A stretch of 64,000 nucleotides of DNA, taken from assembly GCF_001039355.2 (NCBI RefSeq), contig NW_019774402.1, forward strand, positions 247,230 to 311,229, in the 5' to 3' direction. The first letter of the stretch is position 1; each line of letters opens with the position of its first letter. The notes below the pieces were generated by a model that searched no databases, had not been told where the DNA came from, and saw only the letters and a program-made list of their open reading frames with translations. Below are positions 35,206 to 48,032 of this stretch, in pieces. This DNA comes from Lingula anatina (Eukaryota; Brachiopoda; Lingulata; Lingulida; Lingulidae). The translations under genes and the position numbers were made by a program.

Positions 35206-35451
35206 TTAACTAATTTTGAAATAAAATACTTTGAATAACACCAAGACATCCCCACTGCTAATACCATCATTAATTCCTGTCAAATTTTAGTGTAGCGGAC
35301 TTATGGTTAAACAATACCATTATACATCACAAACAAAGAAGCTCCCAACTGACTTTCAAACATATTTATTTATTCATATAGATGTTTTTTTTCCTTTCAA
35401 GCGAGAGAGACGCGAAGGCCTAATGTATCAGACTGACTGTACATTACAAAT

Positions 35452-35800
35452 CTAGATGAAAGAATCACACATTACAACTTCTTTATTAATTAATTTACTT
35501 GCTTCCAAGTACACGGTTTCACGCAGATAAAAGTCAATAACTTTGCTGGCGTTAGCAGATGATAGTTTGCGATCAAGCTTTGCAAAAATGGCAAGCCTAT
35601 TCATGACGTCTTTGGTAACTATTCGCAAAGTTCCATCTTAAAAGCGTGTTGTCCACCAACTAGATCCCCCTTTACTCAATCGGAGAGGTTTTCAACGGGA
35701 TTTTCAAGTTAGTCAAATGATATCATGAACATATGTGCCACCCTGTTGATACATGTTGGCAAAGTGATAGTATTTCAACCATGCATGTCCCCAAACTGGA
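35452..35800 (-). pseudogene. Decayed coding-like segment, unidentified
   Basis: One minus-strand frame reads coding-like for about 110 codons despite four stops (three TGA and one TAA). It includes VWGHAWLKYYHFANMYQQGG near its start and DVMNRLAIFAKLDRKLSS then FYLRETVYLEASKLINKEVV near its end (TAG at 35452). I do not recognise the family. It may be a relic of a gene or mobile element. Confidence 0.3.
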
Positions 35801-35841
35801 AAGTGCCTTTTTCAGTTTTGTTAATGCATCTCCGTGAAATC

Positions 35842-35943
35842 TGTTAAGGGATGCTCCCTCTTATTGATACTTGTTATATAATAAACGCTCCCAGGGCACT
35901 TCCGGTTCAGTTATATCCACGTGTTTGACTTATTTCATTAACA
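35842..35943 (+). mobile_element. Short LTR of a Ty3/gypsy (mag-like) retrotransposon
   Basis: Starts TGTTAAGGG and ends ATTAACA, with the inverted TGTTAA/TTAACA ends of an LTR and an internal AATAAA (TATATAATAAACGC). It is followed at once by TGGTGTCAGAA (35944-35954), the primer-binding site common in gypsy-type elements. Length 102 bp, short as in mag-type elements. The body would run rightwards into the gap. Confidence 0.6.
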
Positions 35944-36187
35944 TGGTGTCAGAATTTCGTGCTCACGTCTACATAAGCTGAAGACACGATTTCTAAAGTG
36001 GTCAAGAACTAAGTTAAAGGACCAGAGAAACAGAAGGTATGTGTGATACAAAGAAGAAATCTGTTGATCATACGATTTTATGGATGAAAAGTGGAACCGA
36101 CTGAACAGAAATTCAGGCATCGGAAGTCGATAATAAAAAAAAACTCTGGTGATTAGTGAAAGACATATATTCATGAGTTTTTTTTTT

Positions 36188-37115
36188 NNNNNNNNNNNNN
36201 NNNNNNNNNNNNNNNNNNNNNNNNNNNNNNNNNNNNNNNNNNNNNNNNNNNNNNNNNNNNNNNNNNNNNNNNNNNNNNNNNNNNNNNNNNNNNNNNNNNN
36301 NNNNNNNNNNNNNNNNNNNNNNNNNNNNNNNNNNNNNNNNNNNNNNNNNNNNNNNNNNNNNNNNNNNNNNNNNNNNNNNNNNNNNNNNNNNNNNNNNNNN
36401 NNNNNNNNNNNNNNNNNNNNNNNNNNNNNNNNNNNNNNNNNNNNNNNNNNNNNNNNNNNNNNNNNNNNNNNNNNNNNNNNNNNNNNNNNNNNNNNNNNNN
36501 NNNNNNNNNNNNNNNNNNNNNNNNNNNNNNNNNNNNNNNNNNNNNNNNNNNNNNNNNNNNNNNNNNNNNNNNNNNNNNNNNNNNNNNNNNNNNNNNNNNN
36601 NNNNNNNNNNNNNNNNNNNNNNNNNNNNNNNNNNNNNNNNNNNNNNNNNNNNNNNNNNNNNNNNNNNNNNNNNNNNNNNNNNNNNNNNNNNNNNNNNNNN
36701 NNNNNNNNNNNNNNNNNNNNNNNNNNNNNNNNNNNNNNNNNNNNNNNNNNNNNNNNNNNNNNNNNNNNNNNNNNNNNNNNNNNNNNNNNNNNNNNNNNNN
36801 NNNNNNNNNNNNNNNNNNNNNNNNNNNNNNNNNNNNNNNNNNNNNNNNNNNNNNNNNNNNNNNNNNNNNNNNNNNNNNNNNNNNNNNNNNNNNNNNNNNN
36901 NNNNNNNNNNNNNNNNNNNNNNNNNNNNNNNNNNNNNNNNNNNNNNNNNNNNNNNNNNNNNNNNNNNNNNNNNNNNNNNNNNNNNNNNNNNNNNNNNNNN
37001 NNNNNNNNNNNNNNNNNNNNNNNNNNNNNNNNNNNNNNNNNNNNNNNNNNNNNNNNNNNNNNNNNNNNNNNNNNNNNNNNNNNNNNNNNNNNNNNNNNNN
37101 NNNNNNNNNNNNNNN
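36188..37115. other. Assembly gap of 928 Ns
   Basis: Unsequenced bases between a gypsy-type LTR leader on the left and a minisatellite on the right. It probably hides repetitive DNA and may hold 3' exons of the PAAT-like gene. Confidence 1.
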
Positions 37116-37255
37116 ATTCGGAGTGAGGTTTAAGAATTGAGAGTGAAGTTTAAATATTCGGAGTGAGGTTTAAGAATTGAGAGTGAAGTTTAAATATTCG
37201 GAGTGAGGTTTAAGAATTGAGAGTGAAGTTTAAATATTCGGCGAGAGGTTTAGAA
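37116..37255. repeat. Minisatellite, about 40-base unit, at the gap edge
   Basis: Three and a half units alternating GGAGTGAGGTTTAAGAATTG with AGAGTGAAGTTTAAATATTC. The 20-base half-units are themselves similar. The array begins inside the gap. Confidence 0.9.
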
Positions 37256-37421
37256 TTGGGAGTGTCGTTTGGAATTTGGAGTGCACTTGTGGGCCACCGC
37301 ACACTTCAAATTATTTTCCTTTTAAAGATTTTAATATTTTTCAATGGTCTCACAATTATTCTGTGAAGCATCATATTTGCAGTAAAATATTTAATTTGAC
37401 TCTCTCCCAGCCACTACTAAC

Positions 37422-39167
37422 CTCCTGATATTGCTCAATGGTCTGCATACATGCCTTTGCCTTGTCTGTTATTGGAACATCTTGTTGCATGTCCTGGAGG
37501 AGAGCTTTCACCTTGGTAAAATCAAAAGATGTCCCTAAAGATGTAGATGAAGTCTCCTTGGATTTAACTAGTGAAATCTCTAGGGCAACCACTTTCATGG
37601 CTGTTTTTCTTGGCAAAGATAAACACTGAAAAGAAATGATGGTTTACAATAATTAAATGAAGCATTTCATTATGTCAAACCAAATGTAAACAAGAAAAAA
37701 AAGAGACATCTTTAAAAGAAATCTTTGAAATTGATTCTTCTCTAAAAAGTGAAAATATACAATTACTATCTTTTTTATTATAGTCTTGTTCTCTTTAGGT
37801 TTAACTTAATACAGAAACTGGTATTACTCTATGAAGAAGACAATCAAGGTTTTTTTTAAGTGCAATGGAAACCCCCATCAGGATGATTAAGTGATTCCTG
37901 GTTTAAACCGAATCTGATGAGAACATAACATTAATGTCTGTGAGCCTATGTAAAGATTGAAATAACACATACAGGCACATCATTTCAGGGATGTGTAAAA
38001 ATACATACTCTTAACATGGCTGAAGATGCAGGCTGCTGCCAACTGTAATCTGCATAGAACATAGGTTTTCCTTCCACATCATTAACATATGATCCTCTAC
38101 ATGAGGTCATATAAGCACCAGTCTCATCATAGATTTCAATTGTTTTTGCCTCTGACAGGATAGAAATGTCAGATATTTTTAGGTTGTGAATTGGCTGACA
38201 ATGCACCGATAATTCACATGGAATGTTTGTCTCATTTTCATTATATAACTCAACAGAAGCAATGTTATCCTCTTCATTTTGCAAACAGAAACTGGAAATA
38301 AACAAAGACAGTAAAACAAATTGTTTTATTTTAATATCCAAGCTAATTTTGATTGTAGCCAGTTAATTTATTAGTAATATTATATGACTTAATCAGATTT
38401 GTTTGGTATAATCAAATAAAAAATTTTGAAATTCCTTTATTTGGACATATCAAAAACTATATATCGATTATATATACAGGTATATATATAAAATTGAAAT
38501 TCTTCAGATTTTGTTATATAACCTCAAATGCCACCACTACCACACAAGCCCCCTTGTCAGCATATAAAGGTGTCCACGCCTGGCAGACACCTTGATTGGT
38601 TAATGAATCTAAAAACCACATAAAACGACCTCAAAATACCACACTATAGTCAATCATAATGCCATAGCGTGCTTTCCTTTTTATTAAGTAAGATTTTTAT
38701 AGTAAAGTCACTATTATGTGGTTTTTATATTCTGTCAAGGTGGCGGCTGAGCGCGACGGTGTCTGTTTAAAGTTAGCCAGTATAGACAACATTATTCATT
38801 TTGCCATTTTTTGGACCCAATAAAATGTGCATTTGGCTTTTACGTTAGTAGCCCCTGAGCTGGTATTATTACCACCAGAGTATGTTTTCTATAGGTTCAT
38901 AAACAACGCATGTCTGGTATTTGTATCTAATTATAAAGTAACTGTAAGTTCCAGTCCTCTCCAGGCAAGACATGCTGACTACCCCCAGTGCGGTACGAAG
39001 GCTTTGTTCCTCGAAAGAAATATAACTAAACAGGCCTTCAGACGCCCCACATACCTTTCCTCTGACTGATATTCCTTCTTTACAAGATAAGATATAATCT
39101 TTGCTATGTCTGCACCGCCATTAATCTCCCAAGACGCCTGCACATTGCAAAACTTCGGAACGTTCAT
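37422..39167 (-). CDS. PAAT: PAAT (C10orf88)-like protein, first three exons only
   Basis: Exons (minus) 39167-39055, 38291-38009 and 37625-37422 join in phase and give 200 residues. No stop is reached, since the last exon ends at a GAG/GTTAGT donor 300 bases from the gap. The order resembles human PAAT, an ATPase reported to associate with ABC transporters. Shared elements are an N-terminal WEI block, then ISILSEAKTIEIYDETGAYM followed by a TSCRGSY turn, then KVVALEISLVKSKETSSTSL with GTSFDFTKVKALLQDMQQDV. The human protein has the same run of VxxVxxHxxSxxxxxSTSSPALGxxIDLDKVxxxM. The assignment is from memory of the family and is moderately sure. The remaining C-terminal half is missing from this window. 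Confidence 0.55.
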
Positions 39168-41971
39168 AATGCGTAAATTTAGCTTCTGCTACACTCTCTA
39201 CAAAAGGAGTACCGAATAGAAGGCACTAAAAAATTGAAAGAGAAAGAGGACGAAACAAAGAGGGGGAGGGGCTTGTATTGAGTGGTGATGCAACTTAAGA
39301 ACCACGGATAGCGATGTTTACGTAGCTAAATTCCATAGGCATGACAAGAGTCAAGGTTTATTTGAAGGTTACCGAATTAGACTCATTAAATGGTTAATTA
39401 GGTTTAGCCGTTGTCGTTCTGATTTGCATATAAATAACGTTAATACATCGTCACCTTGAACAATGTATCCTATTTTCTTGTTAAAACCCGTAAAACGAAA
39501 TGTGCTTTGGCCGCTTTTAAAGTGAAGCATTTTTTCTTTCATTTTCTTTCAGAAATTAATCTTGCGGCTTACCATATTCGACTTTTCCTTCATATAGGAT
39601 ACAGCTGTAGGTACCGTACATGTAGGTATGGCACGAAAATTTCATGCGTTAGCTCTCCTAAAACTCCGCTAATGTAGGTAATAATTAACATTTTGAGTAA
39701 TTTAGATGATAAATTTATCAGTACATTAATCATATAAATGCCCTGTTTTGGGGCTGCCTTTTTTTTTCATAAACAGACAACAAAGGACTTAATATTCCAG
39801 CGTATAAACTCTTTACTCTAAAGTAAAATATTAAGCCAATGGGTAGGATTGTTCAAGTTTGCCATTCATTTTTGAGATGAAAAATATTGAGTAACTGTAA
39901 GTTCCAGTCCTCTCCAGGCAAGACATTTAATTGAAAGATGAGTATCACTTCACTGTGATTGGTCATAGAGTTTTGACAAATTTTTTATAAATTGTTTTAT
40001 TGCAATGGTTATGCTTTAATTAAATACACACCCAGTGTAGTATACCCTTATAAGCCCCACATTTATTATCATCATTGTGTTGGGTATCACTAAATGCCAC
40101 AAAAAACAGGACATACCCCAAAATACCACCTTAAAGTTTATTTTTAACAACAAAATAACTTGTTTTTTTTTTTTGGATACTGTGCCCCAAATTACATTTG
40201 TCTTGAACTCAACACAGTGTTTATTTGTAACAGAAATATTTTTGCAGCCCCTGAGTTATGACAAAAGTGGGCGGTAATTTTAAAAATTTTCAGAATGTTG
40301 CAGCTGCAAAAATACATGTAGTTCTCCTCTACAGATCTTGATTGGCAGAGAAATATTGGTATTTTGATATTTAGTGATACGACTTTGTGTTGGCTGTTGT
40401 GTTAATTAACATCGACAGAAAGATGTAAACCCTTTCTTTTGAATTTTGATCTTTTTTCCATGATTGGGGATATAATTTGTCTTCATTGATAAGTAGAAAG
40501 AGGGCAAAATGTACAGTATGTACCTCTTATCTTATTTTATGAAACTTACTCTCTAGACTCGATCCTCAGTCTGGTCCTTTTTCCCTACCCACTCCAAAAT
40601 AAGCACTGAAAATTTTACAAGTCAGTTGATAAGCTTTATGTGATCTCCAGCAAAGATTTGTCAAGTAAATATCTGAATGAGTTTGCCCATGACACCAAGC
40701 ACCCTCCTGTGTTTTTGAAATATAATGATAACTTGACAAAAGAAATTTCCAAACACCAAGTTTTACATACAATCTGTAATGTGGCTAAAAGCCAATAAAG
40801 TTGATGCATGGGAATGAGAATGTACATGTACAATCATGCACTTAGTAGGAAACCTGTAAAATATAATTATGGCATCCCTTTTTTTTCAAAATAAATGATC
40901 CTACATTTTGTGTGAATCCTTTTATTGAAGATCTGCTGGGATGACATTGACAAACCAATTTTATAGTGCAGGTCATATTATTAGTCATACAGCTTTTGGT
41001 ATATGAAGACATTGATTTTTTAAGTGAGTTTGCTTATCTGTTTTTATTTTGTATATTACTTGTAAAGTGCCATATCTGTAGGTCAGCTACCCGGTGCAAG
41101 CATGAAGATCTGTAAATGTCAAACTACAAAGAATGCAGAGTGGTTGTTTTATGAAATAAGTGCATTTATGTGCCAAAGATTGCACTACCTTATTTTAAAG
41201 CCAGTTGAAAAATCCATCATCTGATGAAAATACTTTTTTTTTTCTAAGAAAGGATGTTAAAAGGCAGTTTAAAGACTGTAGAGGACTGAAAACAGTAACA
41301 GAAGGTAATACAGGATAGACCAGAACATATACCCCATTTAACCAGAGTAATCAAGGAGAGAAGAAGTAATCTGATAAAAAAAAAAAAAAGAGAAAAAACT
41401 GATTCAAATGCTGCAAAGCATTGATCCAGGTATGTTCATTAACTTTTTCTTGACATGTATGTTAATGATGAGTGTAGGCATATTTCTATAATATATTCTT
41501 TACTAGCATGATATTGATTTTGAGGGTACTACCCTTATAGTGCCTCTTGACTTACATTAATTTTGTAGATCCAGATGTCCAAGATGCCCTTTTTCCACAT
41601 TAAAGACAGACAGTCTTTTGTTACACCTTCATCTTAATTCCATGGTCGCCTATCCTTGCAAATACATTGTCCCTTTATCTGTCATTTGAGTAGACCACTC
41701 AGTATGTGATTATGTATTATATGGATATGATTTGATACAGATATGGAGGTTAATATGCACTACATTCACCTTAAGTGTGACCCAGATCACGGTTTTATTT
41801 TGCTAGCTATTTAGCTATATTTTGCTTATTCCTGCAGGTCTGTGTTCTGAGCAAATACATAGGTACATTTTCTTGTAATTTTTGTCAACATTTTTCAATA
41901 ACTTTCATTGCAGAATAAGAAACAAAACCAAAAACAGATCATTTGTTGATTCGTTGAAGAATTTAGACGTC
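39168..41971. other. Intergenic region and 5' UTR of the mutase gene, with dispersed repeats
   Basis: The phrase GTAACTGTAAGTTCCAGTCC continuing CTCTCCAGGCAAGACAT occurs at about 39891-39926 and also at about 38938-38973, so both loci carry one dispersed repeat. A TTTTTGGATACTGTGCCCC block near 40170 resembles 920-955. A likely 5' UTR exon ends at a GTATGT donor at 41431; the following UTR exon begins at 41914. Confidence 0.5.
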
Positions 41972-44317
41972 ATGACTGACAATAATCACAACTGCAGAGC
42001 TGTTTCTCTTGTGTTACTGAGACATGGAGAGAGCATTTGGAATAAGGACAATAAATTTTGTGGCTGGGTGGATGCAGACTTAGCTGACACTGGACATCAG
42101 GAAGCAAAAACAGCAGGCAGGGTATATGCAGTTTAAGTTATTATTATTCTCTTGGTATCAAGATGTGATGTTTAAGTTTTCAAAACCTGGCATTCTTAGT
42201 TGTTTTAACAACATTTAAATGTTAACAGTAAGTGATGTCTTATTTCACTTGCCTTTTCTGTGTTTTCTGCTATATTATTACATTTTAAATCACCATGTCA
42301 ATTAGAGTATGGTTGTTCGTTATAATTTTGGTAATACGTTAGGGTCTTTCCTACTACTAAAATTCTCAATATTTCAGATCCTGAGAGAAAAGGGTTTTAC
42401 CTTTGATGTTGCATTCTGCAGTGTTCTGAAAAGATCTGTTAAATCTTTGAACATTGTGTTGGATGAGCTTGACCTGCATTGGATCCCAGTATTCAAACAT
42501 TGGCGACTCAATGAGAGACACTATGGGGCATTACAAGGCAAAAATAAGGCAGAGACAGCTGCTCTGTTTGGAGAGGAACAAGTAAAGGTATGATAACACA
42601 CACATTATCTAGTGTTTCAGATGGGCTTACTGTGTGGTTTTAAACAAAACATGTTTTCTGAGAAAGTACCTGATGGACTCCAGCTGCTAACATACTACAG
42701 TGTGAGCTTTAAACACATTTTTTGCAGACCATGAAATCTGAACAAGACATAAACAAAGTCTATGAAAAGTTGCATTACATATTCACATGATTTTTTCTTC
42801 AATGTGGATAACACGAAACAAGCACAGACATAAACACTTTGTACATAATTGACTCTATAACCCCATTCCCAGAGATTAGAATGATCCAAACTAGATCGAC
42901 CTAACTCCCTGGGGGTTCACGCTAAATAGCTGTCAGCCGAGCGGGGACGAAAGTTAATTACCCCCTTACAGCTTGTAGTAGGCGGGACGGACATTTAAGT
43001 TGTATTATCTGACAGTAATCTAGTGAGACTCCCCACAGGGATAGATCGATCTAAAATCTATGGGAATACGTCCTAGGTGTTAATTTCATAATGCAGTCAG
43101 TATTTGTGTAAAATACGGTATATGTGCCCATATAAATACATCAACATTAAATTGGGAGTGGTAGCAATTGATAAAATTGACAGTTTATGTTTACCAGATT
43201 TGGCGTAGAGCCTATGATGTAAGACCACCTCCCTTAGAAGACTCAGACCCAGGCTGGCAAGGGGAAGATGCTAGGTACAAGGTAAGTGGAATGTAATTTT
43301 GAAAATTTTAATTGGTAGTTTTCAGAAGCATTTGAATGAATATTGGAGCCATTGAACTGTGCATGAACTGTGTTATCTGCTTCCAAGTTAGCCTGCAAAA
43401 ATATAAATCAGAACTTGAACTTAAAGGCTTTAATGAAAGAAAAGACTGCAGTGAGCTTGGTCTGTAAGAAAGGGCAGCTTTAGTATAATCTTTTATTATA
43501 AAGTTGCCTAGATCTATATAATTCATTTCAGTTCATTGACAAAAGACTTATTCCCAGACATGAATGTTTAAAAGATGCAGAACAAAGAATTCTTCCATAC
43601 TGGCATGATGTAATATTCCCAAAGATCAAGGTACGTAATATGATGACCATGATGACAGTGAGGGGTTTTACACAGCACTTCATTCCTCCATTATAATTTC
43701 TTATCATCATGAAGGACTTGCATAAATGTGAGTTACATGCAATATCATACAGACATACAGTATATTTATACTTAGTGAAAATGCTTTTTCAATTTGATTT
43801 GCTAAAGGAATAAAAATTTTAACATTGGAAGTTGGTGTGGATTCTTTAAAAATATTATATGGTCATTGTTTTTTTATATTTTAGTCTGGATCCAGAGTGC
43901 TGATCTGTGTTCATGGCACAAGTGTGCGTGCATTGCTGAAATATTTAAACAAAGTGCCTGAAGAAGAAATCATTGATCTTAATATTCCAACAGGTAAACT
44001 TCAACATTTCCATTGTAAATAAAGACCTGTGCAAAATTAATTGCCAAAATATGAAGGATTTTGCATTTCCCATTTAAAAACGGATGCAGGGATTACACAG
44101 CATTGTACAAAAAATATTTTCAAATTTTCTCAGGATTAACAAAGTGAATGCTTCCAATTTTTTATCACAGATGCTTGATTTTCGTCTTTTAGGAATACCT
44201 TTAGTTTTTGAGTCTGACAAAGACCTTAGTCCAGTACGTCACTACTATCTAGCTGATGAGGCCAAAGTACAAGCAGCCATACAGAAGGTGGCAGATCAGG
44301 GAAAAGCAAGGAACTGA
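41972..44317 (+). CDS. 2,3-bisphosphoglycerate-dependent phosphoglycerate mutase
   Basis: Coding exons 41972-42121, 42378-42587, 43198-43281, 43532-43630, 43885-43993 and 44193-44317 give 258 residues, against about 254 for human PGAM. The enzyme interconverts 3- and 2-phosphoglycerate in glycolysis in the cytosol. Visible motifs are [20 protein letters not shown] with the phospho-accepting His, [20 protein letters not shown] with the catalytic Glu, [51 protein letters not shown] with the second His, and NIPTGIPLVF. The usual HGNS is HGTS here. The chosen ATG follows an acceptor in the same exon; an upstream ATG at about 41410 gives only a short frame ended by a stop after splicing. The C-terminal QGKARN fits the family. 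The last two exons recur downstream beside an N. Confidence 0.9.
42864..43068. mobile_element. MITE related to the one at 8212, copy 2
   Basis: The left arm ATTCCCAGAGATTAG with CTAGATCGACCTAACTCCCT pairs imperfectly with AGGGATAGATCGATCTAAAA and TATGGGAAT on the right. It lies in intron 2 of the mutase coding region. Confidence 0.55.
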
Positions 44318-45290
44318 AAACCTAACATTTTTCACTTTTTCATTATTTTTGTCTTCCATTTTTTTCTACTATTTCCTAAGAGGACTGTTAATGTGTACTT
44401 TTGATACAAATTAGTATTACTTTTAACTTTGAAATTCTTTCCTTACCCAAAAGATTTCTCTGATTTATAATTTAGATTATTTTAATGGTAATCCTAGCTT
44501 GCACAAATCTTTCTATGTTTTTGTTTACCAGGGAGTATTATCAGACACTTTTGACTTTGGGATATTTGACAAATGGTGACTTTTCCTTCATTTAGTATAT
44601 GAAGAATAGCCTAAAGTCATATTTTGCCAAAATGGGAATTTTTTACAAACAGATTAAAAAATATGCTGAAATTGTCTAGGGACTCATTTGATGTAGGTGC
44701 AGGTTGTTTCTAAAATTATGCAATGAATACATACTGGTGTACATGTGGCAAAGTAATAATGTGGCACGCTCTTGCAGTATTATTTACCATGGGTCTCAAT
44801 TGAGTTGACTCTTGCATCAGCTGTGTTGTGGTCTTGTTAAGTTTCTGACAAACTTTATGTCATGTCATTTTGTACAACGGAAGAAATGATCAAGTGTTGT
44901 TAAAATACCAATTAGACAAGTAGGAAAATATCTTTAGGGATTATAAGTTAAGTTATTGAAGTCACAGTTTTCTGAGGAGTTTGTTTGAACAAATGAGACG
45001 TTTTAACATTTCCAATCCATGGTTTGTATGCTTTCATATTTCTGTAAATTACCTTGTGAAATAAGTTGAAAACAATTTATTTGAGAATTTAATCGATATC
45101 TAGCTTTAAGAAAACTGTGACTGTTTTTAGACATTAACTTTGATTTTAACATAAAATGCTGTTACATGTACAAGTCTTCTTGCTTAAACAGTAAGATTCT
45201 TTTTAATGTTATTTAAAAGATGTAGGGTGTGACAAAACTCTTTTTAATCCGCGCAGCTCATTTGTTGATTCCTTTCNCTTTGCTGCCTTG

Positions 45291-46858
45291 TAATTTCTTA
45301 TCATCATGAAGGACTTGCATAAATGTGAGTTACATGCAGTATCATACAGACATACAGTATATTTATACTTAGTGAAAATGTTTTTTCAATTTGATTTGCT
45401 AAAGGAATAAAAATTTTAACATTGGAAAGTTGGTGTGGATTCTTTAAAAATATTATATGGTCATTGTTTTTTTATATTTTAGTCTGGATCCAGAGTGCTG
45501 ATCTGTGTTCATGGCACAAGTGTGCGTGCATTGCTGAAATATTTAAACAAAGTGCCTGAAGAAGAAATCATTGATCTTAATATTCCAACAGGTAAACTTC
45601 AACATTTCCATTGTAAATAAAGACCTGTGCAAAATTAATTGCCAAAATATGAAGGAATTTGCATTTCCTATTTAAAAACGGATGCAGGGATTACACAGCA
45701 TTGTACAAAAAGGATTTTCAAATTTTCTCAGGATTAACAAAGTGAATGCTTCCAATTTTTTATCACAGATGCTTGATTTTCATCTTTTAGGAATACCTTT
45801 AGTTTTTGAGTTTGACAAAGACCTTAGTCCAGTACGTCACTACTATCTAGCTGATGAGGCCAAAGTACAAGCAGCCATACAGAAGGTGGCAGATCAGGGA
45901 AAAGCAAGGAACTGAAAACCTAACATTTTTCACTTTTTCATTATTTTTGTCTTCCATTTTTTTTCTACTATTTCCTGAGAGGACTGTTAATGTGTACTTT
46001 TGATACAAATTAGTATTACTTTGAAATTCTTTCCTTACCCAAAAGATTTCTCTGATTTATAATTTAGATTATTTTAATGGTAATCCTAGCTTGCACAAAT
46101 CTTTCTATGTTTTTGTTTACCAGGGAGTATTATCAGACACTTTTGACTTTGGGATATTTGACAAATGGTGACTTTTCCTTCATTTAGTATATGAAGAATA
46201 GCCTAAAGTCATATTTTGCCAAAATGGGAATTTTTTACAAACAGATTAAAAAATATGTTGAAATTTTCTAGGGACTCATTTGATGTGGGTGCAGGTTGTT
46301 TCTAAAATTATGCAATGAATACATACTGGTGTACATGTGGCAAAGTAATAATGTGGCACGCTCTTGCAGTATTATTTACCATGGGTCTCAATTCAGATGA
46401 TTCTTGCATCAACTGTGTTGTGGTCTTGTTAAGTTTCTGACAAACTTTGTCATGTCATTTTGTACAACAGAAGAAATGATCAAGTTGTTAAAATACCAAT
46501 TAGACAAGTAGGAAAATATCTTTAGGGATTATAAGTTAAGTTATTGAAGTCACAGTTTTCTGAGGAGTTTGTTTGAACAAATGAGACGTTTTAACATTTC
46601 CAATCCATGGTTTGTATGCTTTCATATTTCTGTAAATTACCTTGTGAAATAAGTTGAAAACAATTTATTTGAGAATTTAATCGATATCTAGCTTTAAGAA
46701 AACTGTGACTGTTTTTAGACATTAACTTTGATTTTAACATAAAATGCTGTTACATGTACAAGTCTTCTTGCTTAAACAGTAAGATTCTTTTTAATGTTAT
46801 TTAAAAGATGTAGGGTGTGACAAAACTCTTTTTAATCCGCGCAGCTCATTTGTTGATT
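45291..46858 (+). repeat. Second copy of mutase 3' region (probable alternative haplotype)
   Basis: Repeats 43692-45276 almost base for base, including intron, the last two exons and the 3' UTR, with scattered substitutions and small indels. Copy 1 ends exactly at the single N (45277) and copy 2 begins just after it. Upstream mutase exons are not repeated. This is what an unmerged heterozygous overlap would look like. Confidence 0.8.
45483..45915 (+). pseudogene. Duplicated last two exons of phosphoglycerate mutase
   Basis: Exons 45483-45591 and 45791-45915 encode the same C-terminal 77 residues as 43885-44317. One change is visible in the coding part, FESDKD to FEFDKD. With no start or upstream exons it is not a separate gene; it is most likely the other allele. 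Confidence 0.75.
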
Positions 46859-48001
46859 CTTTTTTGCTCAATTGCAAATCTTTTTGTCACAGTGACTGTG
46901 AAAGCGTCCATTTCAGTTTTATCACAACAGTGGTGCAAATAATTTTTTTGAACATATACTTTTGTCAAAAGGTAGCGTTTTTTCCGTTAATAATACTTGT
47001 TAATTAAGCAAACTAATTAATAAATTGTCAGAAATCTATCAGACAGATCCTACTGAAGCAACTCAATGAGTATTAAAATATGTTTACAGGATAGGTAAAT
47101 ATTACCTAATTGACAACTTGATTTTTTTTACAATAAATATGGACATTTTTAGCTTGGTGTTTTTTTCCTCTGGAACTAATGTTCTTCATATCTGTACATG
47201 GATTTTTCTTTGCATATCAAAAATTTTGCTAAATATTAGAAGCATTTTACTGAACACATTTGTTCAGCTGTTTGAATTGGTTCAGCTGTTTGGCTGCAAA
47301 GCCCAGTTCTTTCTTGAACTTCCAATAATTTTTCAAATAAAAAGAGGACAACATAATTTTGTCTGGATTGTGAAACTAGTACATGGATTGGTGATTATTA
47401 TTTCCACATACATGGCACCAAAATTCCCACATACTATCCAATTACTACAGAATAACATATTTATTGGATTGGGGAGGGGAAAACTACACAATCTCATCCT
47501 AGAAATACTTAAAAAAAAAAAAAAAAAACAATTGTCATGGCTAGTCCTGAATGGGCAATAATACTTATAAATAAGCAGATTGAATTTTTTCATTTATTTA
47601 CAAAAATTACAAATGCTACCACACGAAATATTCAGCAATTCATGTGTACATACATGACGGCTCTTTCCCTCAATTGAGCCTTGTTTAAACACAGGATATT
47701 GGTTATTCATGACATACAACGTCAATGTTGTAATGTTTGAACATGCTTTTACTGTAGTATATATTTATATAACTGAATGCATAGGTGAGTTACTTGGCAG
47801 ATATCAACATAATTTTCAATTTAGCATGATTACCTAGGACCAAGTTTAGATCGGTCTAACCAAATTAAAAATACAGGCCAATAAAATATGTTGAATAAGG
47901 CCCAAATAACTTTTTAAAAAAATACTCAAATAATGCCATACTATAACTGCTGTAAAAGCAATAAATTTGAATCATTTGCCAGACTATACTTGTCTGCAAA
48001 A

Positions 48002-48032
<31 letters not shown>

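Noticed and set aside
36149-37126. 325-residue ORF
   Set aside because: It is made almost entirely of Ns.
41410-41431. Upstream ATG in the mutase 5' exon as the real start
   Set aside because: After splicing to 41914 the frame ends at once in TAA, so it is at most a small upstream ORF.
45682-45915. Second phosphoglycerate mutase gene
   Set aside because: Only the last two exons recur, immediately beside a single N, so a haplotype join is more likely than a real tandem gene.
47118-47561. 147-residue ORF after the mutase copy
   Set aside because: Low-complexity Phe/Leu/Ile translation of AT-rich DNA with no motif and no splice support.
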